A stretch of DNA of 64,000 nt from Paratissierella segnis (GTDB lineage Bacteria > Bacillota > Clostridia > Tissierellales > Tissierellaceae), in contig NZ_JACRTG010000018.1 in the NCBI RefSeq assembly GCF_014385195.1, positions 186,001-250,000 on the forward strand, given 5' to 3'. The translations under genes and the position numbers were made by a program. Under the pieces are notes generated by a model. That model had not been told where the DNA came from and ran no database searches. It saw only the letters and a program-made list of their open reading frames with translations. This document shows positions 54,695-63,320 of this stretch, in pieces (position 1 is the stretch's first letter; each line of letters opens with the position of its first letter).

Positions 54695-55531
54695 TTGTTG
54701 CGAAACTTTAGTAGTTTATTTCTTAATGTGAGAATACTAGACGTAATTGATATTTTAATCGTTGCAGCTGTTTTATATAAGCTTTTTACACTTATTAGAG
54801 AGACAAGAGCAGAACAGCTTACAAAGGGAATTGTAGTTTTACTGGTATTGACTAAGGTAACTGAATGGATGAAATTATATACTATCAATTGGATTCTAAG
54901 CAATGCTATGACTGTGGGCACATTGGCATTGTTAATTGTATTTCAGCCGGAGTTAAGGCGTGGGCTGGAACACATTGGTAGAAGTAGGCTTTTTACAAAA
55001 TCCTTTGTAGATATAAGAGGAGAAAGTCACGAAAAAATTGCAGAGGAAATAGTAGAAGCGGCTGCGTCACTATCGAGACAGAAGATAGGTGCCTTGATTG
55101 TAATTGAAAGACAAACAGGGCTGAATGAAGTAGTCGATACGGGAACCAAGTTGGATGCATTTGTTTCAAGTGATATACTTATCAATATATTTATTCCCAA
55201 TACTCCATTGCATGACGGCGCAGTAATCATTAAGGATAATCGGATCAAGGCAGCAGCTTGTTTTCTGCCCCTAACGGAGAATATGAATATAAGTAAAGAA
55301 CTTGGCACAAGACACAGAGCAGCATTAGGTATATCTGAAAGGTCGGATAGCTTATCTATTATCGTATCGGAAGAAACAGGCACCATATCATTAGCAGAAA
55401 ATGGCACTATTTCAAGATATCTAGATACAAAGACCCTACGACAGATACTATTAGATATGTATGAACCAAAAAATAATAACCAATCTTTTATAACAAAATG
55501 GAGGTCAAAAAATGAGCAAGGGAAAGAGTGA
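54695..55531 (+). CDS. cdaA: Diadenylate cyclase CdaA
   Basis: Membrane-bound maker of c-di-AMP from two ATP, 278 residues. Three N-terminal membrane helices (about 15-85) lead to a DAC domain with LHDGA (DGA 174-176), the ATP-binding TRHRAALG (RHR 206-208) and VSEETG. Start TTG 54695, or the TTG one codon later; only a weak ribosome site is visible. It overlaps cdaR by 20 bases. c-di-AMP controls potassium and osmolyte balance in Firmicutes. The usual third gene, glmM, does not follow. Confidence 0.95.
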   Translation: MLRNFSSLFLNVRILDVIDILIVAAVLYKLFTLIRETRAEQLTKGIVVLLVLTKVTEWMKLYTINWILSNAMTVGTLALLIVFQPELRRGLEHIGRSRLFTKSFVDIRGESHEKIAEEIVEAAASLSRQKIGALIVIERQTGLNEVVDTGTKLDAFVSSDILINIFIPNTPLHDGAVIIKDNRIKAAACFLPLTENMNISKELGTRHRAALGISERSDSLSIIVSEETGTISLAENGTISRYLDTKTLRQILLDMYEPKNNNQSFITKWRSKNEQGKE

Positions 55532-56738
55532 TATAACCATAAAAATCTTTGCTCTTCTAATAGCTATAATATTATGGAGCTATGTCATGGGCATAAAGGA
55601 TCCGGAAAAAATAACTGAAATTAGAAATGTTCCTGTTACCCTTAGCAATGTTTCCGCACTGGATAGACAGAACTTGATAATAATGAGTCCGCAAGAGCCA
55701 ACCGTTAATGTGAAAGTAGCAGGTAAGAAATCAGAGATAGACAAATTTGTTAAATCCTATGATAAAAATGTATTGGCACAAGTGGAATTAAGCGGTTACA
55801 GTGAAGGACAGGTAAAAATACCTGTATCCGTAGGACTATTAAATCAAGGTTCAAGTGTTAGATTAGTAAGTTATGAGCCCAAAGAAATTCTATTTACAAT
55901 TGATAAAATAATTACTAATAATCTACCTGTAAAAATTGAAACCGTAGGTAATCTTCCTGCCGGATATGTGTTGGGAGATATGTCTATAAAACCACAAAAT
56001 GTATTAATTGAAGGCCCCAGAACTTGGGTGAATGAAGTCACAGATGTTATTGCAACAGTTGATTTGGGCAATAGAACAATGAGTGAAAGCAATTCATTCC
56101 CAATCAAGATTGTAGATAGTGAAGGTAACGATGTAAGAGGAATTGAAAAAGAGCCAAATCTGGTAGAAATTGACATTCCAATATTTAAGAAAGTTACTTT
56201 GCCGATTGAATTACAAACATCGGGAGCATTGCCGGATAATTATTCAATAACAAATATTGTCATCAATCCAAGCAGGGTAGCAATTAAAGGCGATGATAGC
56301 ATAAAAAATCTTTCAAAGATAGATACGAAGTTAGTAGATATCAATACCTTATTGGATAAATCAGCGGTGGAAGTTGAACTGGATTTGCCTGAAGGAGTAC
56401 AATTGGTAAATCCTAATGAAAAGATCACAGTTTTCTATAATATAGAAGAAGTAGCCTCCAAAGATTTCACATTTAATATTAGAGATATTACTGCAACTAA
56501 TGTGGATGAAACTTTAGATGTAGAAGGATTGGACACCGATTCTGAAATCAGAGTTCAGCTTAGAGGTTCAAAATCTATTTTGGATAATGTAAATAAAGAG
56601 GATTTAAATCTGTTTGTTGACCTTGCTAACTTAAAAGAAGGGCGCCATACTGTAGATATAAAAATGAATGAGATTGAAGGGGTTAGTATAGTGGAAATCA
56701 ATCCATCTAAATTAACCATAAATCTAAATGCATCTTAA
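55512..56738 (+). CDS. cdaR: YbbR-domain regulator CdaR
   Basis: Partner and regulator of CdaA, 408 residues. One N-terminal membrane helix (about 9-27) anchors a chain of four YbbR repeats outside the cell; repeated units start near VPVTL, LPVKIETVGNLPAGYV, LPIELQTSGALPDNYS and FTFNIRDI. It starts inside the end of cdaA with a GGAGG site. The cdaA-cdaR pair is the standard core of this locus. Confidence 0.92.
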   Translation: MSKGKSDITIKIFALLIAIILWSYVMGIKDPEKITEIRNVPVTLSNVSALDRQNLIIMSPQEPTVNVKVAGKKSEIDKFVKSYDKNVLAQVELSGYSEGQVKIPVSVGLLNQGSSVRLVSYEPKEILFTIDKIITNNLPVKIETVGNLPAGYVLGDMSIKPQNVLIEGPRTWVNEVTDVIATVDLGNRTMSESNSFPIKIVDSEGNDVRGIEKEPNLVEIDIPIFKKVTLPIELQTSGALPDNYSITNIVINPSRVAIKGDDSIKNLSKIDTKLVDINTLLDKSAVEVELDLPEGVQLVNPNEKITVFYNIEEVASKDFTFNIRDITATNVDETLDVEGLDTDSEIRVQLRGSKSILDNVNKEDLNLFVDLANLKEGRHTVDIKMNEIEGVSIVEINPSKLTINLNAS

Positions 56739-56758
56739 AGTGTATGTATAATATATTG

Positions 56759-56787
56759 AAGGTAGGCTAGGCTAACTAGTCTGCCTT
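56759..56787 (+). other. Hairpin before the phosphotransbutyrylase gene
   Basis: AAGGTAGGCTAG pairs with CTAGTCTGCCTT over 12 positions (two G-T pairs) around 5 bases. There is no T-run, so it may stabilise or process mRNA, not terminate it. Confidence 0.4.
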
Positions 56788-56823
56788 TGATAATGATTAA
56801 CAAATAGAATATGAGGTGATATT

Positions 56824-57741
56824 ATGGCAAAGGATTTTGAAGAACTATTATTATTAGCTCAGGAAAAAGGACCCAAAAGGATATCCGTCGCAGTTGCAGA
56901 GGACAAGGGTGTATTATCCGCAATAAAGATTGCAAAGGATAGAGGCATAATAGAGCCTGTTTTAGTTGGAAATAAAGAGAAAATAGCATTGATAGCTAAG
57001 GAGGTGGGCTTAAACCTGAATGATGTGGAAATTATTCATGAGGAAGATGGGATTCAAGCTTCCCGAATTGCCACTGAATTAGTAATGGAAAAAGAAGCGG
57101 ATGTATTGATGAAAGGCTTGATAGATACATCAATAATCATGAAACAAGTTCTGGATAAGGAGATTGGACTTAGGGGTGCAAACGTTATCAGCCATATAGC
57201 TTTATTTGAGGTACCGACTTATCACAAGATATTTATGGTAACAGATGCAGCTATGAATATTGCACCGGATTTGGTACAAAAGAAGGAAATAATTGAAAAT
57301 GCAGTAAATATGGCATTATCCATCGGTATAAGCATGCCAAAAGTAGCAGTATTAGCAGCAAAGGAAAAGGTATCACCAAAGATGGAAGCAACAATAGATG
57401 CCCAAGAGCTCAAAATTATGAATGAAGATGGAGTAATAAAGAACTGCATAGTCGATGGACCTCTTGCCCTTGATAATGCAATCAACAAGGATTCGGCAAA
57501 GATTAAAGGCATAGAAAGCGATGTTGCAGGAGATGCAGATATATTGATTGTACCGGATATAGAAGCAGGAAATGTATTGTACAAGGCCTTGACATTTTTA
57601 GCGAATGCCAAATCAGCAGGTTTAATAGTTGGTGCACGAGCACCTATTGTTTTGACCTCACGTGCTGACAATGAAGAAGCAAAACTAAATTCTATTGCAT
57701 TAGCAACTTTAATGGCTTCAATGGGAGGGGATTATGCATAG
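56824..57741 (+). CDS. ptb: Phosphate butyryltransferase
   Basis: Converts butyryl-CoA or branched acyl-CoA plus phosphate to acyl-phosphate, 305 residues, full length. The PTA/PTB fold shows SVAVAEDKGVLSAIKIAKDRGI, ADVLMKGLIDTSIIMKQVL and the C-terminal GLIVGARAPIVLTSRADNEEAKLNSIALA. It overlaps the next gene, buk. Given the Vor subunits downstream, isobutyryl-CoA and isovaleryl-CoA are likely substrates as well as butyryl-CoA. Confidence 0.93.
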   Translation: MAKDFEELLLLAQEKGPKRISVAVAEDKGVLSAIKIAKDRGIIEPVLVGNKEKIALIAKEVGLNLNDVEIIHEEDGIQASRIATELVMEKEADVLMKGLIDTSIIMKQVLDKEIGLRGANVISHIALFEVPTYHKIFMVTDAAMNIAPDLVQKKEIIENAVNMALSIGISMPKVAVLAAKEKVSPKMEATIDAQELKIMNEDGVIKNCIVDGPLALDNAINKDSAKIKGIESDVAGDADILIVPDIEAGNVLYKALTFLANAKSAGLIVGARAPIVLTSRADNEEAKLNSIALATLMASMGGDYA

Positions 57742-58807
57742 GTATAAATTGCTTACTATAAATCCGGGATCTACATCAACAAAGATTGGAGTTTTCCAAG
57801 ATGACAAAATGATTTTTGAACAAACCCTTAGGCATCCTGTAGAGATTCTCAATCAGTATGATAGGATATTTGATCAATATAAATTTAGGGAAAAGATTAT
57901 ATTGGAAGCAATAGAAAAAAACAATATAGATATAAGTTCAATTGACGCTGTAGTTGGCAGAGGAGGATTGCTTAAACCCATAGAAGGGGGAACATATGAA
58001 GTTAATAACGAAATGATAGAGGACTTAAAAATCGGGGTATTAGGTGAGCATGCCTCAAATCTAGGAGGTATATTGGCATATGAAATAGCAAAAGAAATTC
58101 AAGGCAAAGCATTTATAGTCGATCCTGTTGTAGTAGACGAGCTTCAGGATGTGGCAAGGATTTCAGGGTTAAAAGAGATTGAAAGAGTGAGTGTATTTCA
58201 CGCATTGAACCAAAAAACTATAGCAAGAAAATATGCAAGATCCATTGATAGCCAATATGAAGATTTGAACCTGATAGTTGCTCATTTAGGTGGGGGTATA
58301 TCAGTAGGAGCACATGAAAAGGGAAGAGTGATAGATGTGGCTAATGCTTTAGATGGGGAGGGAGCGTTTTCCCCGGAGCGCTCCGGAGGATTGCCTGTCG
58401 GAGAATTGATCAAATTATGTTATTCTGGTGAATATACTTTGAATACGATGAAAAAAATGATAAAAGGAAATGGGGGTTTGGTTTCCTACCTTGGAACCAA
58501 TGATGCAAGGGAAGTTGCAAAGAGAATAGAAGAAGGAGATGAAAATGCCAAACTTATTTTCTCCGCAATGGCATATCAGGTAGCAAAAGAAATAGGTTCA
58601 TCATCTACCATTTTGAAAGGGAATGTAGATGCAATCATATTGACGGGGGGAATTGCACATAGCGGTATGTTTACCGGATGGATTGAAGAGAGGGTAAGTT
58701 TCATATCCAAAGTAATCATCTATCCCGGGGAGGATGAGCTTTTAGCCCTTGCAGAAGGAGGATTGAGGGTCTTAGGGGGAGAAGAAGAAGCGAAGATGTA
58801 CAGGTAA
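57734..58807 (+). CDS. buk: Butyrate kinase (or branched-chain fatty acid kinase)
   Basis: Makes ATP from acyl-phosphate, 357 residues. ASKHA fold: NPGSTSTKIGVFQDDK near 10, GRGGLLKPIEGGTYEV near 75, HLGGGISVGAHEKGRVIDVANALDGEGAFSPERSGGLP in the middle, and the C-terminal GGIAHSGMF. It overlaps ptb by 8 bases, so the two are coupled. Its stop codon lies at the start of a heptamer repeat array (58803-58837). Confidence 0.94.
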   Translation: MHRYKLLTINPGSTSTKIGVFQDDKMIFEQTLRHPVEILNQYDRIFDQYKFREKIILEAIEKNNIDISSIDAVVGRGGLLKPIEGGTYEVNNEMIEDLKIGVLGEHASNLGGILAYEIAKEIQGKAFIVDPVVVDELQDVARISGLKEIERVSVFHALNQKTIARKYARSIDSQYEDLNLIVAHLGGGISVGAHEKGRVIDVANALDGEGAFSPERSGGLPVGELIKLCYSGEYTLNTMKKMIKGNGGLVSYLGTNDAREVAKRIEEGDENAKLIFSAMAYQVAKEIGSSSTILKGNVDAIILTGGIAHSGMFTGWIEERVSFISKVIIYPGEDELLALAEGGLRVLGGEEEAKMYR

Positions 58808-58837
58808 TAGGTAATAGGTAAAAGGTAATAGGTGAAA
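58803..58837 (+). repeat. Tandem heptamer array GGTAATA
   Basis: Five consecutive 7-base units: GGTAATA, GGTAATA, GGTAAAA, GGTAATA, GGTGAAA. The first overlaps the buk stop codon. Confidence 0.75.
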
Positions 58838-58880
58838 ACATACTGAACAACGTACATTGAATTGTGAACTGCTTATATAA

Positions 58881-58972
58881 GACCCCAAAGCTTGCCCCAA
58901 CAATCTTTTATCTTTTAATTGTGAATTGTGAACTGTGAATTGTGAATTGTGAACTGTGAATTGTGAATTGAA
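58881..58972 (+). repeat. Dispersed element with AATTGTG heptamer array
   Basis: AAGACCCCAAAGCTTGCCCC is followed by eight 7-base units at 58917-58972. The order is AATTGTG, AATTGTG, AACTGTG, then the same three again, then AATTGTG and AATTGAA, giving a 21-base higher-order period. It ends right before the ribosome site of the next gene, like the shorter array at 32512-32532. Confidence 0.75.
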
Positions 58973-58987
58973 TATAAGGAGTCTACT

Positions 58988-59659
58988 ATGTTAAATGATA
59001 ATAGGATAAGAGTAATTACAGGACATTATGGTAGTGGAAAAACCGAATTTGCCGTAAACTATGCGGTGAAACTTGCCCGTTTGGGGAAAAAGGTAGCCTT
59101 GGTGGATCTAGATGTTGTAAACTTATATTTTCGAAGCAGAGAAAAGACAAAAACTTTAGAAGAAATAGGCATAAGAGTTATTAGCAGCTCTATTAAGGGT
59201 TCTGCATTAGACTTACCGGCTATTCCCGGAGAGGTTCTGTCTCCATTACAGGATACAACATATGAATGTATTTTAGATGTAGGAGGTGATCCGGCAGGAA
59301 CTAGAGTTCTTGCAAGATATACAAATTATTTTACAGAGGGAAAGTATGATATGTTTTTTGTATTAAACGGCAATAGACCTGAAACTCAAACCGTGGATAA
59401 AGCAATAGAATATATGATAAAAATTGAAGAAGTAACTCAAGTTAAAATTACCGGAATTGTGAATAACACGCATTTATTGAAAAGTACTACATTTGAAGAT
59501 ATAATTAGTGGAAATAAGCTTGCATTGGAGGTTAGTAAAAGAACCAATACACCGCTAAAATACAATGTTGCGCTAGAAGATTTAGTTTCTTCAATAAAAG
59601 ATATAAAGGGAGAAATTTTTCCTATATCTCTTTATATGAGGGAAGAATGGATGCTTTAA
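58988..59659 (+). CDS. P-loop ATPase associated with the Vor operon
   Basis: Cytoplasmic MinD/CobQ-like nucleotide-binding protein, 223 residues. The Walker A variant is TGHYGSGKTEFA (10-21); KKVALVDLDVVNLYFRSRE is the switch I/deviant Walker region, and ILDVGGDPAG is the Walker B-type strand. The role is not established; proteins like this often precede 2-oxoacid:ferredoxin oxidoreductase genes, so a part in maturation or regulation is possible. Nineteen bases separate it from the ferredoxin subunit. Confidence 0.75.
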   Translation: MLNDNRIRVITGHYGSGKTEFAVNYAVKLARLGKKVALVDLDVVNLYFRSREKTKTLEEIGIRVISSSIKGSALDLPAIPGEVLSPLQDTTYECILDVGGDPAGTRVLARYTNYFTEGKYDMFFVLNGNRPETQTVDKAIEYMIKIEEVTQVKITGIVNNTHLLKSTTFEDIISGNKLALEVSKRTNTPLKYNVALEDLVSSIKDIKGEIFPISLYMREEWML

Positions 59660-59677
59660 AAAAAGGGAGGAATTAAT

Positions 59678-59899
59678 ATGGCAAAAGGAAAGGTTATTTT
59701 CCAAGAGGATCTTTGTAAAGGTTGCAATCTATGTGTTACAGTTTGTCCGGCAGGTGTGATAGCGATAGACAATACAAATCTTAATGCGAAGGGTTATTAC
59801 CCGGCGGGGGTAGTCAATGCAGACAAATGCATAGCATGTATGAATTGCGCACTTATATGTCCGGACTTGGTAATAACTGTAGAAAGATTAGATAAATAA
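59678..59899 (+). CDS. 2-oxoacid:ferredoxin oxidoreductase, delta (ferredoxin) subunit
   Basis: Small 2x[4Fe-4S] electron-transfer subunit, 73 residues. The two clusters are bound by CKGCNLCVTVCP and CIACMNCALICP. It carries electrons from the TPP-bound intermediate to free ferredoxin. Together with the next three genes it forms a four-subunit complex (order delta, alpha, beta, gamma). Confidence 0.93.
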   Translation: MAKGKVIFQEDLCKGCNLCVTVCPAGVIAIDNTNLNAKGYYPAGVVNADKCIACMNCALICPDLVITVERLDK

Positions 59900-59913
59900 G
59901 GGAGGGTTTATAT

Positions 59914-60975
59914 ATGGCAAAAGTTCTCATGAAAGGGAATGAAGCAATAGGTGCAGCAGCTATAAAGGCAGGGTGTAGGTATTTCTTTGGCTATCCTATA
60001 ACGCCTCAAAATGAATTACCGGAGTACATGTCAAGAGAGTTGCCTAATGTTGGAGGTATGTTTGTGCAAGCGGAATCAGAAATTGCAGCAATAAACATGG
60101 TATACGGAGCAGCAGGCTCCGGCGCCAGAGTTATGACTTCATCTTCAAGCCCGGGGATTGCATTAAAACAAGAAGGTATATCCTATATAGCAGGCTCTGA
60201 ACTGCCGTGTGTAATAGTTGATATGATGAGAGGCGGACCGGGATTGGGTGGCATCCAACCTTCACAGACTGATTATTTCTTAGCAACAAGAGGCGGGGGT
60301 AATGGAGACTATAGACTGCTTGTATTAGCCCCCTCAAATGTTCAGGAATTAGCTGATTTAGTAATGGATGGTTTTGATTTAGCTGATGAGTATAGAAATC
60401 CGGTAATGATATTAGGCGACGGCATGATTGGGCAAATGATGGAGCCTGTAGAGTTTAAAAACAGAGAAGGAAAGACAATACAAAAAAAGGATTGGGCAAC
60501 AACGGGAACAAAGGGAAAAAGAAAACCCAATATTATAAATTCGCTATATTTAGATGCAGAAGAACTAGAAAGACACAATGAAAAATTGCAGGAAAAATAT
60601 AATAGAATTAGAGAAAAAGAGGTAAGAGTGGAATCCTCTAATCTGGAAGATGCTGATTTAGTAATATCAGCCTATGGTACGACAGCAAGAATAGTAAAGA
60701 CCGCTATATCCAAGCTGGAAAAAGAAGGATATAAGATAGGACTTATTAGACCTATTACATTGTTTCCATATCCATACGATGAATTCGATAAAATAGAGGA
60801 TACATGTAAGGGTGTACTTACTGTAGAAATGAATTCAGGGCAAATGCTGGATGATGTTAAATTGGCTCTAAAGGGAAGAATGCCTGCATACTTTTATGGA
60901 AGAACAGGCGGAATGATACCTACACCGGAAGAAATTGTGAAAAAGGTTAAAGAAATCCTTGGAGGTGACAAATAA
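59914..60975 (+). CDS. vorB: 2-oxoacid:ferredoxin oxidoreductase alpha subunit, VorB type
   Basis: Pyrimidine-binding half of the TPP site, 353 residues. YFFGYPITPQNELPEYMSREL near the N-terminus, ESEIAAINMVYGAAGSGARVMTSSSSPG and the GLIRPITLFPYP segment fit the VorB or KorA type. It oxidises branched 2-oxoacids (from Val, Leu, Ile) to acyl-CoA. Its last base overlaps the beta-subunit start. The linked ptb-buk genes would turn the acyl-CoA into acid plus ATP. Confidence 0.93.
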   Translation: MAKVLMKGNEAIGAAAIKAGCRYFFGYPITPQNELPEYMSRELPNVGGMFVQAESEIAAINMVYGAAGSGARVMTSSSSPGIALKQEGISYIAGSELPCVIVDMMRGGPGLGGIQPSQTDYFLATRGGGNGDYRLLVLAPSNVQELADLVMDGFDLADEYRNPVMILGDGMIGQMMEPVEFKNREGKTIQKKDWATTGTKGKRKPNIINSLYLDAEELERHNEKLQEKYNRIREKEVRVESSNLEDADLVISAYGTTARIVKTAISKLEKEGYKIGLIRPITLFPYPYDEFDKIEDTCKGVLTVEMNSGQMLDDVKLALKGRMPAYFYGRTGGMIPTPEEIVKKVKEILGGDK

Positions 60976-61721
60976 TGGATGTAATCTTTGAAAAAACCAT
61001 AGGCTTGACAGATATCCCAACTCATTATTGCCCTGGGTGTACCCACGGAGTTATTCATAGATTGGTAGCAGAAGCAATGGTAGAATTGGGCGTGTTGGAC
61101 GATGCTATTGGTGTCGCGCCGGTAGGCTGCTCAGTACTTGCATATAAATATTTTAATTGTGATATGCATGAAGCTGCTCATGGCAGGGCACCTGCAGTAG
61201 CAACAGGGATTAAAAGAGTTCATCCTGATAATTTTGTATTTACTTACCAAGGAGACGGTGACTTAGCCTCTATTGGTACGGCAGAGGTAGTCCATGCAGC
61301 CCATAGAGGAGAAAAAATATCTACAATATTTGTTAACAATGCTATATATGGGATGACAGGCGGTCAAATGGCACCGACAACATTAATAGGACAAAAAGCT
61401 ACAACAGCCCCATATGGCAGAATGGAAGAATTAGCTGGTAAGCCCATTAGGATAGCCGAGATGATTGCGACTATAGACGGAGCTGTATTTGTAGAAAGGG
61501 TTGCAGTAAACACACCGGCCAATATAAGGAAAGCTAAACGAGCAATTAAGGAATGTTTCAAGGCTCAAATAGAAGGTAAAGGCTTTGGATTAGTAGAAGT
61601 ACTTTCCACATGCCCTACCAATTGGGGATATACACCTGAAGATGCATTGAAATGGTTAGAAAAAAATATGATACCTTATTATCCCCTTGGTAATTTTAAA
61701 AAGCCGAAGGAGGTTGAATAA
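60975..61721 (+). CDS. 2-oxoacid:ferredoxin oxidoreductase beta subunit (TPP-binding)
   Basis: Diphosphate-binding half of the TPP site, 248 residues. YCPGCTHGVIHRL near 18 and the TPP motif GDGDLASIGTAE...NNAIYGMTGGQMAPTT are complete. It pairs with VorB. It starts on the last base of vorB, so it is tightly coupled. Confidence 0.95.
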   Translation: MDVIFEKTIGLTDIPTHYCPGCTHGVIHRLVAEAMVELGVLDDAIGVAPVGCSVLAYKYFNCDMHEAAHGRAPAVATGIKRVHPDNFVFTYQGDGDLASIGTAEVVHAAHRGEKISTIFVNNAIYGMTGGQMAPTTLIGQKATTAPYGRMEELAGKPIRIAEMIATIDGAVFVERVAVNTPANIRKAKRAIKECFKAQIEGKGFGLVEVLSTCPTNWGYTPEDALKWLEKNMIPYYPLGNFKKPKEVE

Positions 61722-61724
61722 TAA

Positions 61725-62282
61725 ATGGAAGAAAGGATAATAATTGCCGGATTTGGCGGTCAGGGAGTTATGGCAATGGGACAGCTTCTCACCTATTCCG
61801 GAATGTTGGAAGAAAAATATGTATCATGGCTGCCTTCCTACGGACCGGAAATGCGCGGAGGTACTGCAAATTGTAACGTTATAATATCAACAGATTCAAT
61901 AGGCTCACCTGTAGTAGTGGAAGCAACGACGGCTTTGGTACTTAACAAACCATCCTTGGATAAATTTGAAAAATCAGTAGTACCGGGGGGAAGATTATTT
62001 ATCAATTCATCATTGATCGACAGAGAATCCAATAGGAACGATATCAATGTATATTATATACCGGCAAACGATATTGCAGGTGAATTGGGGAACAATAGAG
62101 TAGCCAATATGGTAATGCTGGGTGCATACCTTGAGATAACAAAAACAGTTGACGTTGAAAGCATATATAAAGCATTTCCCGAGGTGTTTGGTGCAGGTAA
62201 GGCGCACTTACTTCCGATCAATAAAGAAGCTCTTATAAAAGGAGCAGAGGCAGCAAGAGAACAAATTACAGTAAGGGTGTAA
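61725..62282 (+). CDS. 2-oxoacid:ferredoxin oxidoreductase gamma subunit
   Basis: CoA-binding or structural subunit, 185 residues. IIIAGFGGQGVMAMGQLLTYSGM at the N-terminus and PSYGPEMRGGTANCNVIIS are the diagnostic blocks of the POR gamma domain. It completes the delta-alpha-beta-gamma complex, and a strong terminator begins at its stop codon. Confidence 0.95.
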   Translation: MEERIIIAGFGGQGVMAMGQLLTYSGMLEEKYVSWLPSYGPEMRGGTANCNVIISTDSIGSPVVVEATTALVLNKPSLDKFEKSVVPGGRLFINSSLIDRESNRNDINVYYIPANDIAGELGNNRVANMVMLGAYLEITKTVDVESIYKAFPEVFGAGKAHLLPINKEALIKGAEAAREQITVRV

Positions 62283-62317
62283 AGAGATTAAGTGGGATTC
62301 CCACTTAATCTCTTTTA
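62281..62317. terminator. Bidirectional terminator between the Vor genes and the coat-like gene
   Basis: Perfect 16-bp stem AAAGAGATTAAGTGGG (62281-62296) with its complement (62300-62315), 3-base loop, with A- and T-runs on both sides. It serves the Vor operon and the convergent gene. Confidence 0.9.
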
Positions 62318-62356
62318 AAGTTCTACTTTTATCTATTGCTTATGCTAAAACTTCCC

Positions 62357-63208
62357 TTAGTCTCTAGGACAGGGGGAAGGATCAAAGGCAGCAGCAGGAA
62401 TAGTTACCTGTCTCTTTTGCAGCAGTTTAATGGTCAATTCTATTACCATCTTTTCTTCTAATTGGCTAAAAAATTTTTCTCTGGTAGGAAGATCAGCGTG
62501 ATAAGGATTACCTCGTCCTATAGATTCATCAAATTCATAAATATTTGCACTTATTAACTCGCAAAATGGCAATTCATTAAAGTTTATAGTTCTAAGTTGA
62601 TTAATCTCAGACATGTCTCCTGATAATAACTTATCTTTCTCAGCAAAATATTGATTAGGCAAATCGGATACTCTAAAATATTCGAATTCTGTTGATGAGT
62701 TGGTAACCAGTGGTGCAGGTTCAAAAAAATAGTCAACAGGTGTTGAACATTCGAAAGGAACATCAATAGTACAATGGTGAATTTCCCCGCATATGCCTTC
62801 TCTATTTGAACAGGATCCAGTTGCATAGTCAATATTCTTGCGAATAAATCCTTTTATAAATAAAATGTTTGTAGGCTGTAATAACATACATTGGGTAATT
62901 TTAAGTTTTTTCTTGATATCCTTTATTTCTAGGGCTGGTTCAGGCAGTCTAATAAATGCACCTACATTGAATCTAACAGTCAATTCGGCCAAGACTACGG
63001 GTATCTTAGCGATCACTCCACTTGTAATACCTATAGGCGTTAAGGGAGTATTTGGACAATTATCTAAAACTGTATTATCTACATCAGCACAAGACTCTTT
63101 ATTCTTTGATACACAAAATTTATTATTTGATGGACTTCTATTTGAATAAGGTGAATTTGCAAATACATTTACATTGCTAACTTTGGTACATTCAGTTTCT
63201 AATTTCAT
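62357..63208 (-). CDS. Probable spore coat/exosporium protein, SPOCS (DUF3794)-like
   Basis: A 283-residue soluble protein. Its core (TPIGITSGVIAKIPVVLAELTVRFN, LPEPALEIKDIKKKLKITQC, then LLQPTNILFIKGFIRKNIDYAT) recalls the SPOCS/DUF3794 domain of sporulation proteins; the match is from memory of the family style, not from a search. It holds about 12 Cys, several in the CSNREGICGEIHHC region, which may form crosslinks. The start is ATG 63208 with GGAGG 8 bases upstream; the upstream TTG at 63223 overlaps that site. Function is inferred. Confidence 0.55.
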   Translation of the reverse strand: MKLETECTKVSNVNVFANSPYSNRSPSNNKFCVSKNKESCADVDNTVLDNCPNTPLTPIGITSGVIAKIPVVLAELTVRFNVGAFIRLPEPALEIKDIKKKLKITQCMLLQPTNILFIKGFIRKNIDYATGSCSNREGICGEIHHCTIDVPFECSTPVDYFFEPAPLVTNSSTEFEYFRVSDLPNQYFAEKDKLLSGDMSEINQLRTINFNELPFCELISANIYEFDESIGRGNPYHADLPTREKFFSQLEEKMVIELTIKLLQKRQVTIPAAAFDPSPCPRD

Positions 63209-63320
63209 TTTTTGTTCCTCCAATATATTATATTCATTGTTAATGTGACTTTGTCCATTTCTCTAATATAATATATTCTGGCTCATATGAACTGGTGATA
63301 GGTTATAAGCAATATTTTTA

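Noticed and set aside
57222..57671. A 149-codon minus-strand frame inside ptb.
   Set aside because: It is a shadow of the conserved phosphotransbutyrylase frame and has no family features.
58917..58972. Regular repeats considered as a CRISPR array.
   Set aside because: The units are 7 bases long with no spacers, and no cas gene is near.
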